From Geomonas paludis (GTDB taxonomy: Bacteria; Desulfobacterota; Desulfuromonadia; Geobacterales; Geobacteraceae): a DNA stretch of 64,000 nt. The position numbers and the translations under genes were made by a program. The number at the start of each line of letters is the position of its first letter. Position 1 is the first letter of the stretch. The DNA lies in the NCBI RefSeq assembly GCF_014193585.1, contig NZ_BLXY01000001.1, positions 987,033-1,051,032 of the forward strand, given 5' to 3'. Positions 41,654 through 51,971 of this stretch are shown piece by piece. The notes below the pieces were generated by a model. That model was given only the letters and a program-made list of their open reading frames with translations, ran no database searches and was not told the DNA's origin.

Positions 41654-43342
41654 ATGTCGTGGAAGATCATCGAAAGAAAACGGACCCTGCTGGCGGGTGA
41701 AAGCGGCCCCGGTCGCGGCAAGAGCGGCGGACGGCTCTCCTGCTGCCTGGTCTATCCCAACCGCTATCACTCCGCCATGAGCAACCTCGGCTTCCAGGCG
41801 GTCCATGCCATGGTGAACGCGCAGGCGGAGATCAGCTGCGACCGCGCTTATCTGCCGGACCGGGACGAACTGGAAGAACTGCAAAGGACCCGGGGCACGC
41901 TGCTGTCGCTGGAGGGGCAGCGCCCCCTTTCCTCGTTCGACCTGATTGCCTTTTCCATCTCCTTTGAAAGCGACTACCTGAACCTTCCCGCCATCTTCAG
42001 GTTGGCAGGCATCGAGCCGTACGCCGCCAAGCGCTCGCCGTTGCAGCCGCTGGTCCTGGCCGGCGGAGCGGCGCTCTTTCTGAACCCCGAGCCGGTCGCC
42101 CCGTTTCTGGACCTGGTCTGCATCGGCGAGGCCGAGCCCACCCTTCCCCCTCTGCTGGAGTTGCTGAAGCGGGGGGCGCCGTCGCGCGAGGAACTGCTCC
42201 TCGAAGCGGCGCAACTCCCCGGCATCTACGTTCCCTCGCTCTATCAGCCGCAGTATGACGGGGTGCGCCAGGTGGCTTTCCACCCCGCTCCCGGCGCGCC
42301 GGTAAAAGTGCGCCGCGTCTGGGACCCAGATCCCGACAGCCGCCCGACCGTCACCGAGATCCACACCGACGCCACCGAGTTCTCCGGGATGCACCTGGTC
42401 GAGATCTCCCGCGGCTGCCCGCGTGCCTGCCGCTTCTGCGCCGCCGGGTTCATCTATCTTCCCTACCGGAGCCGGTCGCCGGAACTGGTGCGCCAGGAGG
42501 TGCTCAAGGGGGTGGCCCAGGGCAGGAAGGTCGGGCTGGTGGCCGCGGCCGTTTCCGACTACGCCGGGATCGGCGAGCTCTGCTGCGACATCGTCGCCGC
42601 CGGAGGCAAGTTCTCGGTTTCCTCCTTCCGCATCGACCACCTGGACGGGCGCATGATCGAGGCCTTGAAGGCCAGTGGCCAGAAGTCGGTGGCGCTGGCG
42701 CCGGAGGGGGGCTCGCAGCGGTTGCGCGACCTGGTCAAGAAGGGGATCAACGAGGAGCAGATCCTGGCCGCCTGTGACATGCTGGTGAGCCACGACATCC
42801 TGAACCTGAAGCTGTACTTCATCATCGGGCTTCCCACCGAGACGGGCGAGGACCTGGGGGAACTGGTTGCGCTTGTGAAGAAGATCCGGGAGCGGGTCGT
42901 CGCTGCCGCCAAAGAAAACCGGCGCCTGGGCGAGATCCAGCTTTCGGTGAACCCCTTCATCCCCAAGCCGTTCACGCCCTTCCAGTGGTGCGCCATGGAA
43001 CCGGTCAAGTCGTTGGAGAAGAAATGGAAGTTCCTGCAGAAGGAGTTGGGGCGGTTGTCCAACCTGAAGCTGCAGATGGAGAGCCCGCGCGAGGCCTTCC
43101 AGCAGGCGCTTTTGTCGCGCGGCGACCGCAGGCTGGCGGGGCTGCTGGTGGCCGCCGACCGGCTGGGCAACTGGAAGGAAGCGCTGCGGGAGCAGGGATT
43201 CGACGCCGAGGCGTTGGTGTGCCGGGAGATCGCGCTGGAGGAAATGCTCCCCTGGGACTTCATCGACGGCGGGGATACCGCCAGGCTGCTGCGGGAGTAC
43301 CGGAAGGCGTTGGGCGGGACGGCTGAGTTGAATGGAGAGTAA
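41654..43342 (+). CDS. B12-binding-type radical SAM protein
   Basis: This 562-residue protein has a cobalamin-binding-like N-terminal Rossmann domain (residues 25-175). A radical SAM barrel with the cluster motif ISRGCPRACRFCAAGF follows (Cys255, 259, 262), then VALAPEGGSQRLRD and IIGLPTETGEDL. The layout is that of the MiaB/YgiQ-like TIGR03960-type proteins of unknown substrate, often found in delta-proteobacteria and clostridia. ATG 41654 starts just before the conserved region; an upstream in-frame start at 41561 would add a Cys-rich leader without support. The gene diverges from the carrier-protein operon, so the two share a 228-bp control region. Whether it acts in that pathway is unknown. 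Confidence 0.88.
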   Translation: MSWKIIERKRTLLAGESGPGRGKSGGRLSCCLVYPNRYHSAMSNLGFQAVHAMVNAQAEISCDRAYLPDRDELEELQRTRGTLLSLEGQRPLSSFDLIAFSISFESDYLNLPAIFRLAGIEPYAAKRSPLQPLVLAGGAALFLNPEPVAPFLDLVCIGEAEPTLPPLLELLKRGAPSREELLLEAAQLPGIYVPSLYQPQYDGVRQVAFHPAPGAPVKVRRVWDPDPDSRPTVTEIHTDATEFSGMHLVEISRGCPRACRFCAAGFIYLPYRSRSPELVRQEVLKGVAQGRKVGLVAAAVSDYAGIGELCCDIVAAGGKFSVSSFRIDHLDGRMIEALKASGQKSVALAPEGGSQRLRDLVKKGINEEQILAACDMLVSHDILNLKLYFIIGLPTETGEDLGELVALVKKIRERVVAAAKENRRLGEIQLSVNPFIPKPFTPFQWCAMEPVKSLEKKWKFLQKELGRLSNLKLQMESPREAFQQALLSRGDRRLAGLLVAADRLGNWKEALREQGFDAEALVCREIALEEMLPWDFIDGGDTARLLREYRKALGGTAELNGE

Positions 43343-43402
43343 GGCGAGTCGGGCAGATAAGGGCAGATAGGATAGCAAGAGAAGTAGCACCTTGCGTCCC
43401 CG

Positions 43403-43474
43403 CCCCCGGAGGGGGAGGGACAGGGAGGGGGCTGCTGTTGGGTGCCCCCCTCCCGACCTCCCCCCTCCGGGGGG
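43403..43474. repeat. Large G/C-rich inverted repeat (about 30-bp arms)
   Basis: The left arm 43403-43432 and right arm 43444-43474 are nearly perfect reverse complements around an 11-base loop (43433-43443). Within each arm the CCTCC/GGAGG runs form a smaller hairpin. It lies between the convergent radical SAM and ElbB genes. The form resembles dispersed REP-like palindromes found between genes in many proteobacteria and could act as a bidirectional terminator or RNA stabiliser. Confidence 0.85.
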
Positions 43475-43493
43475 AGGGGGTAACGGTGCTGCG

Positions 43494-44150
43494 CTACTTG
43501 ATCAGTTCCAGGGTGGCCTTGATGGCCTTTTCGATCCCCTTGCCAGCCTCGGCGATGCCGCCGGCCAGCATGTAGGCCGGGGTCGACACGATCAGGTTGT
43601 CGCGGTCCACCACGCATTCCGTGGCCGGGCATTCGACGTGATTGCTCCCGGTGGCGTCGATGGCCTGGGCGGTGCCCGGGTCGTTGCCGATGGTGAGCTT
43701 GGGGGCGAGGTCTTTGCCCAGGGCGAGGGCGACCACCGCCGGGGCGATGCAGATGGCGCAGATGGGCTTTTTCGCCGCCGCCATGTCCCGGATCAGCTTG
43801 AGCACGTCCGGCTGCACGCTCCCCTTGGAGCCCTCGAAGGCGAAGCTGCACAGGTTCTTGGCCGCCCCGAAACCGCCCGGGAGCACGATGGCGTCCAACT
43901 CTTCCACCTTGGCGCTTTTCACGTCGGCGATGTCGCCGCGTGCGATGCGCGCCGCCTCGACCAGCACCTTCCTCTTGGCCCCGGTGTCCTGCATGGTAAG
44001 GTGGTTCACCTCGTCCAACTCGATATCGGGGGCAAAGCAGACTGCCTTGGCGCCGCTGTTGTCGATGGCGAGCAGGGTCAGCACCGCCTCGTGAATTTCG
44101 CTTCCGTCACGCACGCCACAGCCGGAAAGTATTACGCCTATCTTCTTCAT
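43494..44150 (-). CDS. elbB: Isoprenoid biosynthesis glyoxalase ElbB (DJ-1/PfpI superfamily)
   Basis: This 218-residue protein opens KKIGVILSGCGVRDGSEIHE and has LDAIVLPGGFGAAKNLC. The nucleophile elbow is at Cys134 in CAICIAPAV, followed by VDRDNLIVSTPAYM. ElbB (also SCRP-27A-like) belongs to the class I glutamine amidotransferase-like superfamily and has weak glyoxalase activity; overexpression raises isoprenoid yield in E. coli. ATG 44150 has ACAGGAGG at ideal spacing; the longer frame to 44213 lacks support. It converges on the radical SAM gene with the large inverted repeat between. Confidence 0.92.
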   Translation of the reverse strand: MKKIGVILSGCGVRDGSEIHEAVLTLLAIDNSGAKAVCFAPDIELDEVNHLTMQDTGAKRKVLVEAARIARGDIADVKSAKVEELDAIVLPGGFGAAKNLCSFAFEGSKGSVQPDVLKLIRDMAAAKKPICAICIAPAVVALALGKDLAPKLTIGNDPGTAQAIDATGSNHVECPATECVVDRDNLIVSTPAYMLAGGIAEAGKGIEKAIKATLELIK

Positions 44151-44331
44151 GCAGATGCCTCCTGTCTTGTAGTTTAGTGGTCGATTGCGATATTCTATGC
44201 GCGATGTTGGCACTGTGCAAGTGGTTCTGGCGGCTGCTGAAAGAACTATTGCGTCAGAATGTCACAGCTTCGCCGCCTTCACCAACCGCGGAGCTGTCAA
44301 CGGCACGTCTGTGACAGTAGCCGATCAACTT

Positions 44332-44526
44332 ATGACAGAGACTAGAAAACCCGAAATAGACGTCCCACGCTGCACCGGCTGCGGTCGCTGCGTCGCCGCC
44401 TGCCCCGGCCGGCATCTCACCCTGGAAGTGGCCGGCTACCGCAAGCACGCCCTGCTGGTCAAGCCGAAAGCGTGCGACGGCTGCCTTGCCTGTCTTCCCG
44501 CCTGCCCGGTACGCGCCATCTCCTGA
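44332..44526 (+). CDS. 2[4Fe-4S] ferredoxin-type protein
   Basis: This 64-residue protein has two cluster motifs, CTGCGRCVAACPG (residues 14-25) and CDGCLACLPACPV near the C-terminus, the pattern of bacterial dicluster ferredoxins. The first half of the frame from 44185 has no conserved features, so ATG 44332, or a GTG 21 bp earlier, is taken as start. No strong ribosome-binding site is seen. It carries electrons in the cytoplasm for unknown partners. The gene ends 8 bp from the convergent MFS gene. Confidence 0.85.
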   Translation: MTETRKPEIDVPRCTGCGRCVAACPGRHLTLEVAGYRKHALLVKPKACDGCLACLPACPVRAIS

Positions 44527-44533
44527 ATTCTTT

Positions 44534-45766
44534 TCATTCCCCCAGCTTGTCCACCTGCAGCAGCCTCGGAAAGAGCTTCATCCACAACAACACGACCACC
44601 ATGGTGCCGACGCCGCCGATCAGCACCGCCGGCACGGTGCCGAAGAGCGCCGCGGTGACCCCGGACTCGAACTCCCCCAACTGGTTGGAGGTGCCGATGA
44701 ACATCGAGTTGACGGCGCTTACCCTGCCGCGCATCTCGTCCGGCGTCTCGATCTGCACCAGCGATGCGCGGATCACGACGCTGACGATGTCCGCCGCACC
44801 CAACGCCATCAGGGCGGCCATGGAGAGCGGGAACGAGGTGGATAACCCGAAGACCACGGTGGCGACGCCAAATAGGAACACGCTCAGGAACATGGTGCGC
44901 CCGACCCGGTGCCGCAGCGGGCGGCGGGCGAGGAACAGGGATACCCCGAGGGCACCCATGGCGGGAGCGGCGCGCAACAGCCCCAGGCCCAACGGGCCGG
45001 TATGCAGGATGTCCCGGGCGAAGACAGGCAGGAGGGCGGTGGCGCCACCTAAGAGCACCGCGAAGAGGTCGAGCGAGATGGCGCCCAGGATTTCCTGGCG
45101 GCTCCTGATGAAGGCGATCCCCGCGAAGAGGGAGCGCACCGTGGCCGGTTCGCGCGGCACCGGTGCGCGGTCCAGGCGGATCCGTGACAGGAGCAGGCTC
45201 GCGGCGAAGAAGAGCAGGGCGGCGCTGGTGTAGACCGTGGTGGGGCCGAGGGCGTAGAGAAGTCCCCCCAAAGCCGGGCCCGCGATGCTGGCGGTCTGGT
45301 TGGCCGAGGCGGACCAGGCCGAGGCACGGGGAATCAGCTCCTGCGGCACCAGCCACGGCACCAGGGCCAGCATGGTCGGACCCTCGAAGGCGCGCAGCGC
45401 CCCGGCGACGAAAACGATGACCAGGATGGCGTCCTTGCCGAGCCAGCCTCCGTGGGAACCCAGCGCAAGCAGCGCCAGCGCGAGGCCTTCCAATACCTGG
45501 CAGGTGCCGGCGATGCGCCTTCTGTCGTAGCGGTCGGCGACGTGCCCCACCGCCAGCGTCAGCAGGAACATGGGGAGGAACTGTGCCAGGCCGACCAGCC
45601 CCAGGTAAAAGACGGAGCCGGTAAGGGCGTAGATCTGCCACCCCACGGCGACTGCCTGCATCTGCAGCGCAATGGAAGAGCAGACCCGCGCCAGCCAGAA
45701 AAGCCGGAACGGTCGGTGTCTCAGCACTGATTGCTGGAAATTTCCTGCCTCAACGGTGGATGTCAT
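44534..45766 (-). CDS. MFS_3-type permease (EntS-like)
   Basis: This 410-residue protein has twelve membrane segments. Its typical beginning is FRLFWLARVCSSIALQMQAVAVGWQIY, with loop 2-3 VGHVADRYDRRRI, then ALRAFEGPTMLALVPWLVPQELIPRASAWSASANQ, the hallmark of EntS-like exporters. A late FIGTSNQLGEFESGVTAALFG completes the family pattern. It is distantly related to the permease at 22293-23591. The substrate is unknown; neighbours give no clue. It faces the ferredoxin gene tail to tail. Confidence 0.92.
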   Translation of the reverse strand: MTSTVEAGNFQQSVLRHRPFRLFWLARVCSSIALQMQAVAVGWQIYALTGSVFYLGLVGLAQFLPMFLLTLAVGHVADRYDRRRIAGTCQVLEGLALALLALGSHGGWLGKDAILVIVFVAGALRAFEGPTMLALVPWLVPQELIPRASAWSASANQTASIAGPALGGLLYALGPTTVYTSAALLFFAASLLLSRIRLDRAPVPREPATVRSLFAGIAFIRSRQEILGAISLDLFAVLLGGATALLPVFARDILHTGPLGLGLLRAAPAMGALGVSLFLARRPLRHRVGRTMFLSVFLFGVATVVFGLSTSFPLSMAALMALGAADIVSVVIRASLVQIETPDEMRGRVSAVNSMFIGTSNQLGEFESGVTAALFGTVPAVLIGGVGTMVVVLLWMKLFPRLLQVDKLGE

Positions 45767-45862
45767 AGCGAGCGGGTCCGGTTCTTACTGGCAGTGTGGC
45801 AGTGCGCCTGGCGCGTGACAATATCTCGTTCAGCACCACTGTTGTAAATGACTTCACCGCTG

Positions 45863-45890
45863 TTGACAACAGGGTTCTTTACCCTACTCT
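45863..45890 (+). promoter_or_regulatory. Sigma-70-like promoter for the small CPYC protein
   Basis: TTGACA at 45863-45868, a 16-bp spacer and TACTCT at 45885-45890 lie about 54 bp upstream of ATG 45944. The match is good at -35 and moderate at -10. Confidence 0.45.
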
Positions 45891-45943
45891 TCAATTGGTT
45901 GCGGATGCACCGGAAATCCTGTTGCAGACAAAGGGGGAAGGTC

Positions 45944-46102
45944 ATGCTTTACTTCATCAAGCACAATATCATCCACACCTATCCGGTTGCCAAGGGGTGC
46001 ACAGCGTCTTACGAGCAGGAGCAGCTGCGTGACACGGTGCCGTACGAGGTGCAGGAGTGTCCGTACTGCATGAAGGTCTGGCCGGGAAAGAAGGATGATT
46101 GA
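45944..46102 (+). CDS. Small CPYC-containing protein (52 aa), unknown
   Basis: A 52-codon frame starts at ATG 45944 behind a strong AAGGGGGAAGG site. It encodes a soluble acidic-to-neutral peptide with one upstream Cys (AKGCTAS) and a C-terminal ECPYCMKVWPGKK, a thioredoxin- or zinc-knuckle-like CxxC. It is followed by a bidirectional hairpin terminator shared with the tRNA array. Codon use and start signals support a real gene; I do not recognise the family. Confidence 0.7.
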   Translation: MLYFIKHNIIHTYPVAKGCTASYEQEQLRDTVPYEVQECPYCMKVWPGKKDD

Positions 46103-46140
46103 GTTCGGCACCTGAAGAACGATGTGCCGGCAGGAATGAG

Positions 46141-46173
46141 AAAAGGCCGCCTCCCCGAGGGAAGCGGCCTTTT
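46141..46173. terminator. Bidirectional intrinsic terminator
   Basis: AAAAGGCCGC, a 13-base loop and GCGGCCTTTT form a stem with T runs in both directions. It ends the CPYC gene on the plus strand and the tRNA array on the minus strand. Confidence 0.88.
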
Positions 46174-46180
46174 CCGTTGA

Positions 46181-46255
46181 TGGTGATCCCAAGGGGACTT
46201 GAACCCCTGTTACCGACGTGAAAGGCCGGTGTCCTAACCACTAGACGATGGGACC
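46181..46255 (-). tRNA. tRNA-Glu (UUC), copy 1
   Basis: The minus strand gives a full cloverleaf with acceptor GGTCCCA/TGGGATC, anticodon TTC in CCTTTCACG, T loop GGTTCAAGT and an encoded 3' CCA (46183-46181). It is the last of four tRNA genes in the minus-strand array. Confidence 0.95.
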
Positions 46256-46325
46256 GAATTGTTGCTTCCCGTCCCGTCAGGGTTGGGGTACTGTCACAAG
46301 GCCCAGTCATGTGACAGAAAAAGGG

Positions 46326-46401
46326 TGGTGAGCCGCGTTGGGATCGAACCAACGACCACCTGATTAAAAGTCAGGTGCTCTACCAACTGAGCTAGCGGCT
46401 C
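46326..46401 (-). tRNA. tRNA-Lys (UUU), copy 1
   Basis: The minus strand reads GAGCCGC...GCGGCTC with anticodon TTT in GACTTTTAATC, a D arm AGCTCAGTTGGTAGAGC, T loop GGTTCGATC and encoded CCA. It is identical to the copy at 46535-46610. Confidence 0.95.
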
Positions 46402-46453
46402 GCTTAAGAGGGACTGGCTCCGTAGGTGCCTGTCCCTTTCAGTGCTGTTTGAG

Positions 46454-46531
46454 TGGCGTCCCCAGCCGGATTTGAACCGGCGTCGCCGCCGTGAAAGGGC
46501 GGTGTCCTGGGCCGGGCTAGACGATGGGGAC
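46454..46531 (-). tRNA. tRNA-Glu (UUC), copy 2 (divergent isodecoder)
   Basis: The minus strand has acceptor GTCCCCA/TGGGGAC, anticodon TTC in CCTTTCACG, an enlarged D loop region (TAGCCCGGCCCAGGA) and T arm GCCGGTTCAAATCCGGC, with encoded CCA. The anticodon arm core matches copy 1 but acceptor, D and T arms differ, so the two are isodecoders. Confidence 0.93.
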
Positions 46532-46534
46532 GGG

Positions 46535-46610
46535 TGGTGAGCCGCGTTGGGATCGAACCAACGACCACCTGATTAAAAGTCAGGTGCTCTACCAACTGAG
46601 CTAGCGGCTC
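46535..46610 (-). tRNA. tRNA-Lys (UUU), copy 2
   Basis: This has the same 76-nt sequence as copy 1, with encoded CCA. It is the first gene of the Lys-Glu-Lys-Glu array, about 70 bp downstream of purA and only 3 bp before tRNA-Glu copy 2. Confidence 0.95.
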
Positions 46611-46682
46611 AAACAGTGCAGCGAAGCAAGAACAACCTTATAGCAAATCGATTTCTGGCAGTCAACACTTTTTATTAAAAAA

Positions 46683-49296
<2,614 letters not shown>

Positions 49297-49367
49297 GGGT
49301 CGTCCTAACTCCGGGAGTACCGGCAGTCCGGCAAAAGGTGGCAAAAAACGAGGAATCGTAACAGTAT

Positions 49368-49398
49368 GGCGGGGGGAAGTCAAGACATTCCCCCCGCC
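49368..49398 (-). terminator. Hairpin after the 49405-50883 gene
   Basis: GGCGGGGGGAA and TTCCCCCCGCC form an 11-bp stem with a 9-base loop just past the stop on the minus strand. The T run comes only about 20 bases later, so it is a moderate terminator. Confidence 0.5.
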
Positions 49399-49404
49399 GT
49401 CGGG

Positions 49405-50883
49405 CTATTCGATACCCATCAGCCGCACCACGCTGCCACCCTTGCCGCCGAAGGTCCCCTTCTGGGCCACCTCGAGGAGGACCAGCTCCTTGGAGGCGGG
49501 GTTGTAGGAGTAGTCGGCGAGGTAGTTCTGGCTCTGCTTGGTGCGCCACTTCTCCTCCAGGGAGGAGCCGTTCCAGGTGAAGTTGACCACGGAGTACTTG
49601 GAGTAGGAGCGCATGTTGCCCAGCACGAAGAAGCCGGCGTTCTGCGGTACCAGGAGCTCGCCCTTCTCGGTAACGGTGATGCGCTGCTCGAGGAAGCGGG
49701 TGCGGAACGGGGTCATGTTGGTCCGCTCGTTCTCCCAATCCCTGCGCTGGAAGTAGGTCTCGGAGCCGCCGAACTTGTCGGAGCTTCTCCAGAGCTCCTC
49801 GCCGGTGTCGGAGTAGACCAGGAGGTAGCCGCTGTCGCTGAAGGCGGTGAGGTAGCTCTTGCCGGACTGGTCGCGGAACAGGTTGAAATTGAAGATGTTG
49901 GCGAAGCGCGGCATCTTGATCGGGTTGCTGAGCTTCACACCCTTGTCGACGATGCTTGCCTCGTACACGTCGCCGTAGAAGTCATCGGTGCGCCCCATCT
50001 GCTGGGCGTAGAGCTTCTTCGCGCCGCCGTAGGGGGCGACGGTGCGGAACATGTAGGGGACGTCCTCGGCGACCAGTTTCAGTGTGTCGTTCTGGAGGGC
50101 GTAGATCCTGGAGGAGATGTTCTCGCGGTCCATGATGGTCACGAACACAAGGACACGCCCGTTGGCCTCCGGCCCCATGGCGTCCAGCGCCAGGACCTTC
50201 ATGCGCTCGGGGAGGATGACCTCGGTGACCAGGTCGAGCTTTCCGCCGGGACGATACAGGTGGATCCCCTTGTCGTCGGCAGTCATGAACTCCTTGGTCC
50301 CCCAGGTGGCGACGCCGCTGTACACGCCCGACAGACGCTGGCTGATCCAGCCGGGGGTAGCCTCGCTGCGCACGATCTCGGAAGAGGGGGCCTTGACCAG
50401 TTCCTGGGCGGCTGCCGGACGCTCGATCTCGGCACGCGGAGCCCTGAAGGGGGCCTCGACGGGGGGGGCGGGTAGCGCCGGTGCCGACGCCTGGAACTGC
50501 TTCACGATGTCACCCTTGAGTTTCCCGGAGATCTTGCCCACGGCCGGAATGAGGGCGTCCATGCTCTCGCCCTGCTCGAAGGCGGTGGCGAGCTGCTTGC
50601 CGCCGGCGCTCTTCGCGATGGCGTCGAGGCTGAACATCTTGCCCAGCGTGGTGTAGCTTCCGGACACGATGACGTCCGCCTCGGCGGGGGTGTCGACGGT
50701 CACCACGCCGTCGCCGGCCAGGCGCGTCGCCAGCAGGCGCTGCAGCGTGTTTTTCAGGTTGCCGTTGTCGGCGGGGGAAACGGTGAACTCGGCGATATAG
50801 GCGCGGATGGTTGAGGCTGAGGCTGCCGCGGCTGCCAGCAGCGTGCCAACGAGAATCAGGATGGCAACAAGGGATCTTTTCAT
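49405..50883 (-). CDS. Exported protein with beta-propeller-like (FG-GAP/VCBS-like) C-terminal region
   Basis: This 492-residue protein has a Sec signal (VAILILVGTLLAAAAASASA-like). The N-terminal domain (25-130; IRAYIAEFTVSPADNG, TLQRLLATRLAGD, EADVIVSGSYTTLG) resembles a CsgG/LpoB-like or FlgT-like periplasmic fold. An Ala/Pro-rich linker follows, then 300 residues of repeated strands (LVTEVILPERMKVLALDAM, RVLVFVTIMDRENISSRIYAL, SYLTAFSDSGYLLVYSD) like a propeller. Such proteins are common in Geobacter genomes as putative envelope proteins; the function is unknown. It is monocistronic with a hairpin after the stop. Confidence 0.82.
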   Translation of the reverse strand: MKRSLVAILILVGTLLAAAAASASTIRAYIAEFTVSPADNGNLKNTLQRLLATRLAGDGVVTVDTPAEADVIVSGSYTTLGKMFSLDAIAKSAGGKQLATAFEQGESMDALIPAVGKISGKLKGDIVKQFQASAPALPAPPVEAPFRAPRAEIERPAAAQELVKAPSSEIVRSEATPGWISQRLSGVYSGVATWGTKEFMTADDKGIHLYRPGGKLDLVTEVILPERMKVLALDAMGPEANGRVLVFVTIMDRENISSRIYALQNDTLKLVAEDVPYMFRTVAPYGGAKKLYAQQMGRTDDFYGDVYEASIVDKGVKLSNPIKMPRFANIFNFNLFRDQSGKSYLTAFSDSGYLLVYSDTGEELWRSSDKFGGSETYFQRRDWENERTNMTPFRTRFLEQRITVTEKGELLVPQNAGFFVLGNMRSYSKYSVVNFTWNGSSLEEKWRTKQSQNYLADYSYNPASKELVLLEVAQKGTFGGKGGSVVRLMGIE

Positions 50884-51004
50884 TGATTGCTCCGCTTTCG
50901 GGTTATTTAAGACGCCGAATTATCGCAGAGCGTTCCTCATTAGTCAAACTGTTTCACCCGCCGTGGACCCGCTTTGAGCGCAGTTTTTGGCAAGGTGCGG
51001 CAAT

Positions 51005-51028
51005 AAAAAAAGCGGACCTGGGGTCCGC
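51005..51028 (-). terminator. Intrinsic terminator of the small exported protein gene
   Basis: Minus strand: GCGGACC, a 3-base loop, GGTCCGC, then TTTTTTT (51011-51005), about 30 bp after the stop of the 51060-51335 gene. Confidence 0.92.
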
Positions 51029-51059
51029 CTCTTTCTTCGACTTGTCGGCAACAGAAGTA

Positions 51060-51335
51060 TCAGTGCCCGGGCTTTTCCATCTCCCTCAGCATCTCTTGTG
51101 TTTCAGCGAGTTTCTGACGCAGTTGATCGAGCTCTTTGGGCGTGTAGACCCTGGTCCCCTTGTCGATCTCCTTGGACAGGCGCTGCATCCGGGTAAAGAT
51201 GTCGTCGACCTGGTCCTTGCAGTTCTGGGACAGGAGCAGGCACTCGTTTTTCTCGGCCGGTGTCTGCTCGGCATAGACGCCTGTGCTTGTCGCCATCAAT
51301 AAGGCTCCCGTAACTAACAGTATTGCCCTTTTCAT
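51060..51335 (-). CDS. Small exported helical protein (91 aa), paralogue A
   Basis: This protein has a Sec signal (ILLVTGALLMATSTGVYA) and a short mature chain with two Cys (NECLLLSQNC). A long amphipathic helix follows with the distinctive block KGTRVYTPKELDQLRQKL. It shares length, Cys spacing and the EIDKGTRVYTPKEL-type block with the next gene upstream (51394-51669). The two Cys could form a disulfide linking helices. I recognise no named family. It is second in a two-gene operon closed by a strong terminator. Confidence 0.85.
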   Translation of the reverse strand: MKRAILLVTGALLMATSTGVYAEQTPAEKNECLLLSQNCKDQVDDIFTRMQRLSKEIDKGTRVYTPKELDQLRQKLAETQEMLREMEKPGH

Positions 51336-51393
51336 GGTGTGCTCCTTTCTGGCATGTCTCTGTCGTGGAGTTGCTTGCTCACCGGGTGCCGGT

Positions 51394-51669
51394 TTAGCTG
51401 TCAGGCCTTTCCAGGTTGCGCAGGATATCGCTGGTTTCCTTCAGCTTGTCCTGCAGCTTCTTGAGCTCCTGCGGGGTGTACACCCTGGTCCCCTTCTCGA
51501 TCTCCCGGTTCAGTTTGCGGATCCTCTGTTGGATGTCGTCGACCTGGTTCATGCAGTTTTTGGACGCCAACAGGCATTCGTCTCTCTGGTCAGCCGCTGT
51601 CTGGGCGAATGCCGGGACCGAAGACAGCATAAAAAGGCTTGCCGCCAGCATCATTGCCATCTTTCTCAT
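51394..51669 (-). CDS. Small exported helical protein (91 aa), paralogue B
   Basis: The organisation matches paralogue A: a signal peptide (MMLAASLFMLSSVPAFA), Cys pair in DECLLASKNC, then the helix block KGTRVYTPQELKKLQDKL. The two proteins are exactly the same length and about half identical, so they arose by tandem duplication. It is the first gene of the pair, 58 bp upstream of paralogue A, with a good AAAGGAG site. The partner and function are unknown; a coiled-coil periplasmic or envelope structural role is likely. Confidence 0.85.
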   Translation of the reverse strand: MRKMAMMLAASLFMLSSVPAFAQTAADQRDECLLASKNCMNQVDDIQQRIRKLNREIEKGTRVYTPQELKKLQDKLKETSDILRNLERPDS

Positions 51670-51971
51670 ACGTTAGCTCCTTTAAAAGATATCGTTAGAA
51701 AAGCATAATGATTGAAACACATAACACGTGCTTGTCAAACAGGGCGGAGATAAATGTGCAGATAGGCTCTGGCGCTGGTTCAGTGAGCTGGAGAGTGCCT
51801 GGGGGACGGCTTGCTGCCTCGTGCACAAGGAACAGCGGCGTCGGAGGGAAGGCAAGGGGGGAGGCGTGACAGGCAATACGGACAAAAAAACAAGCCGGAG
51901 AGTGGTCTCTCCGGCTTGCTGGTTCTGCTGTGTCTATACCTGCCGTCGGACGGCAGCCGAGACGCTTGTTC
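51670..51971. other. Non-coding gap between porin and small protein pair
   Basis: No gene is supported in these 302 bp. Apart from the porin terminator at 51884-51918, the sequence 51670-51880 serves as the promoter region of the small exported protein pair and shows no other clear structure. Confidence 0.6.
51884..51918 (-). terminator. Intrinsic terminator of the porin gene
   Basis: Minus strand: CAAGCCGGAGAG, a 4-base loop, CTCTCCGGCTTG, then seven Ts (51890-51884), about 50 bp after the porin stop. Confidence 0.95.

Noticed and set aside
41573-43390. 605-codon minus-strand frame opposite the radical SAM gene
   Set aside because: It is a shadow of the radical SAM coding sequence; translation is low-complexity Leu/Arg/Gln-rich and has no ribosome-binding site.
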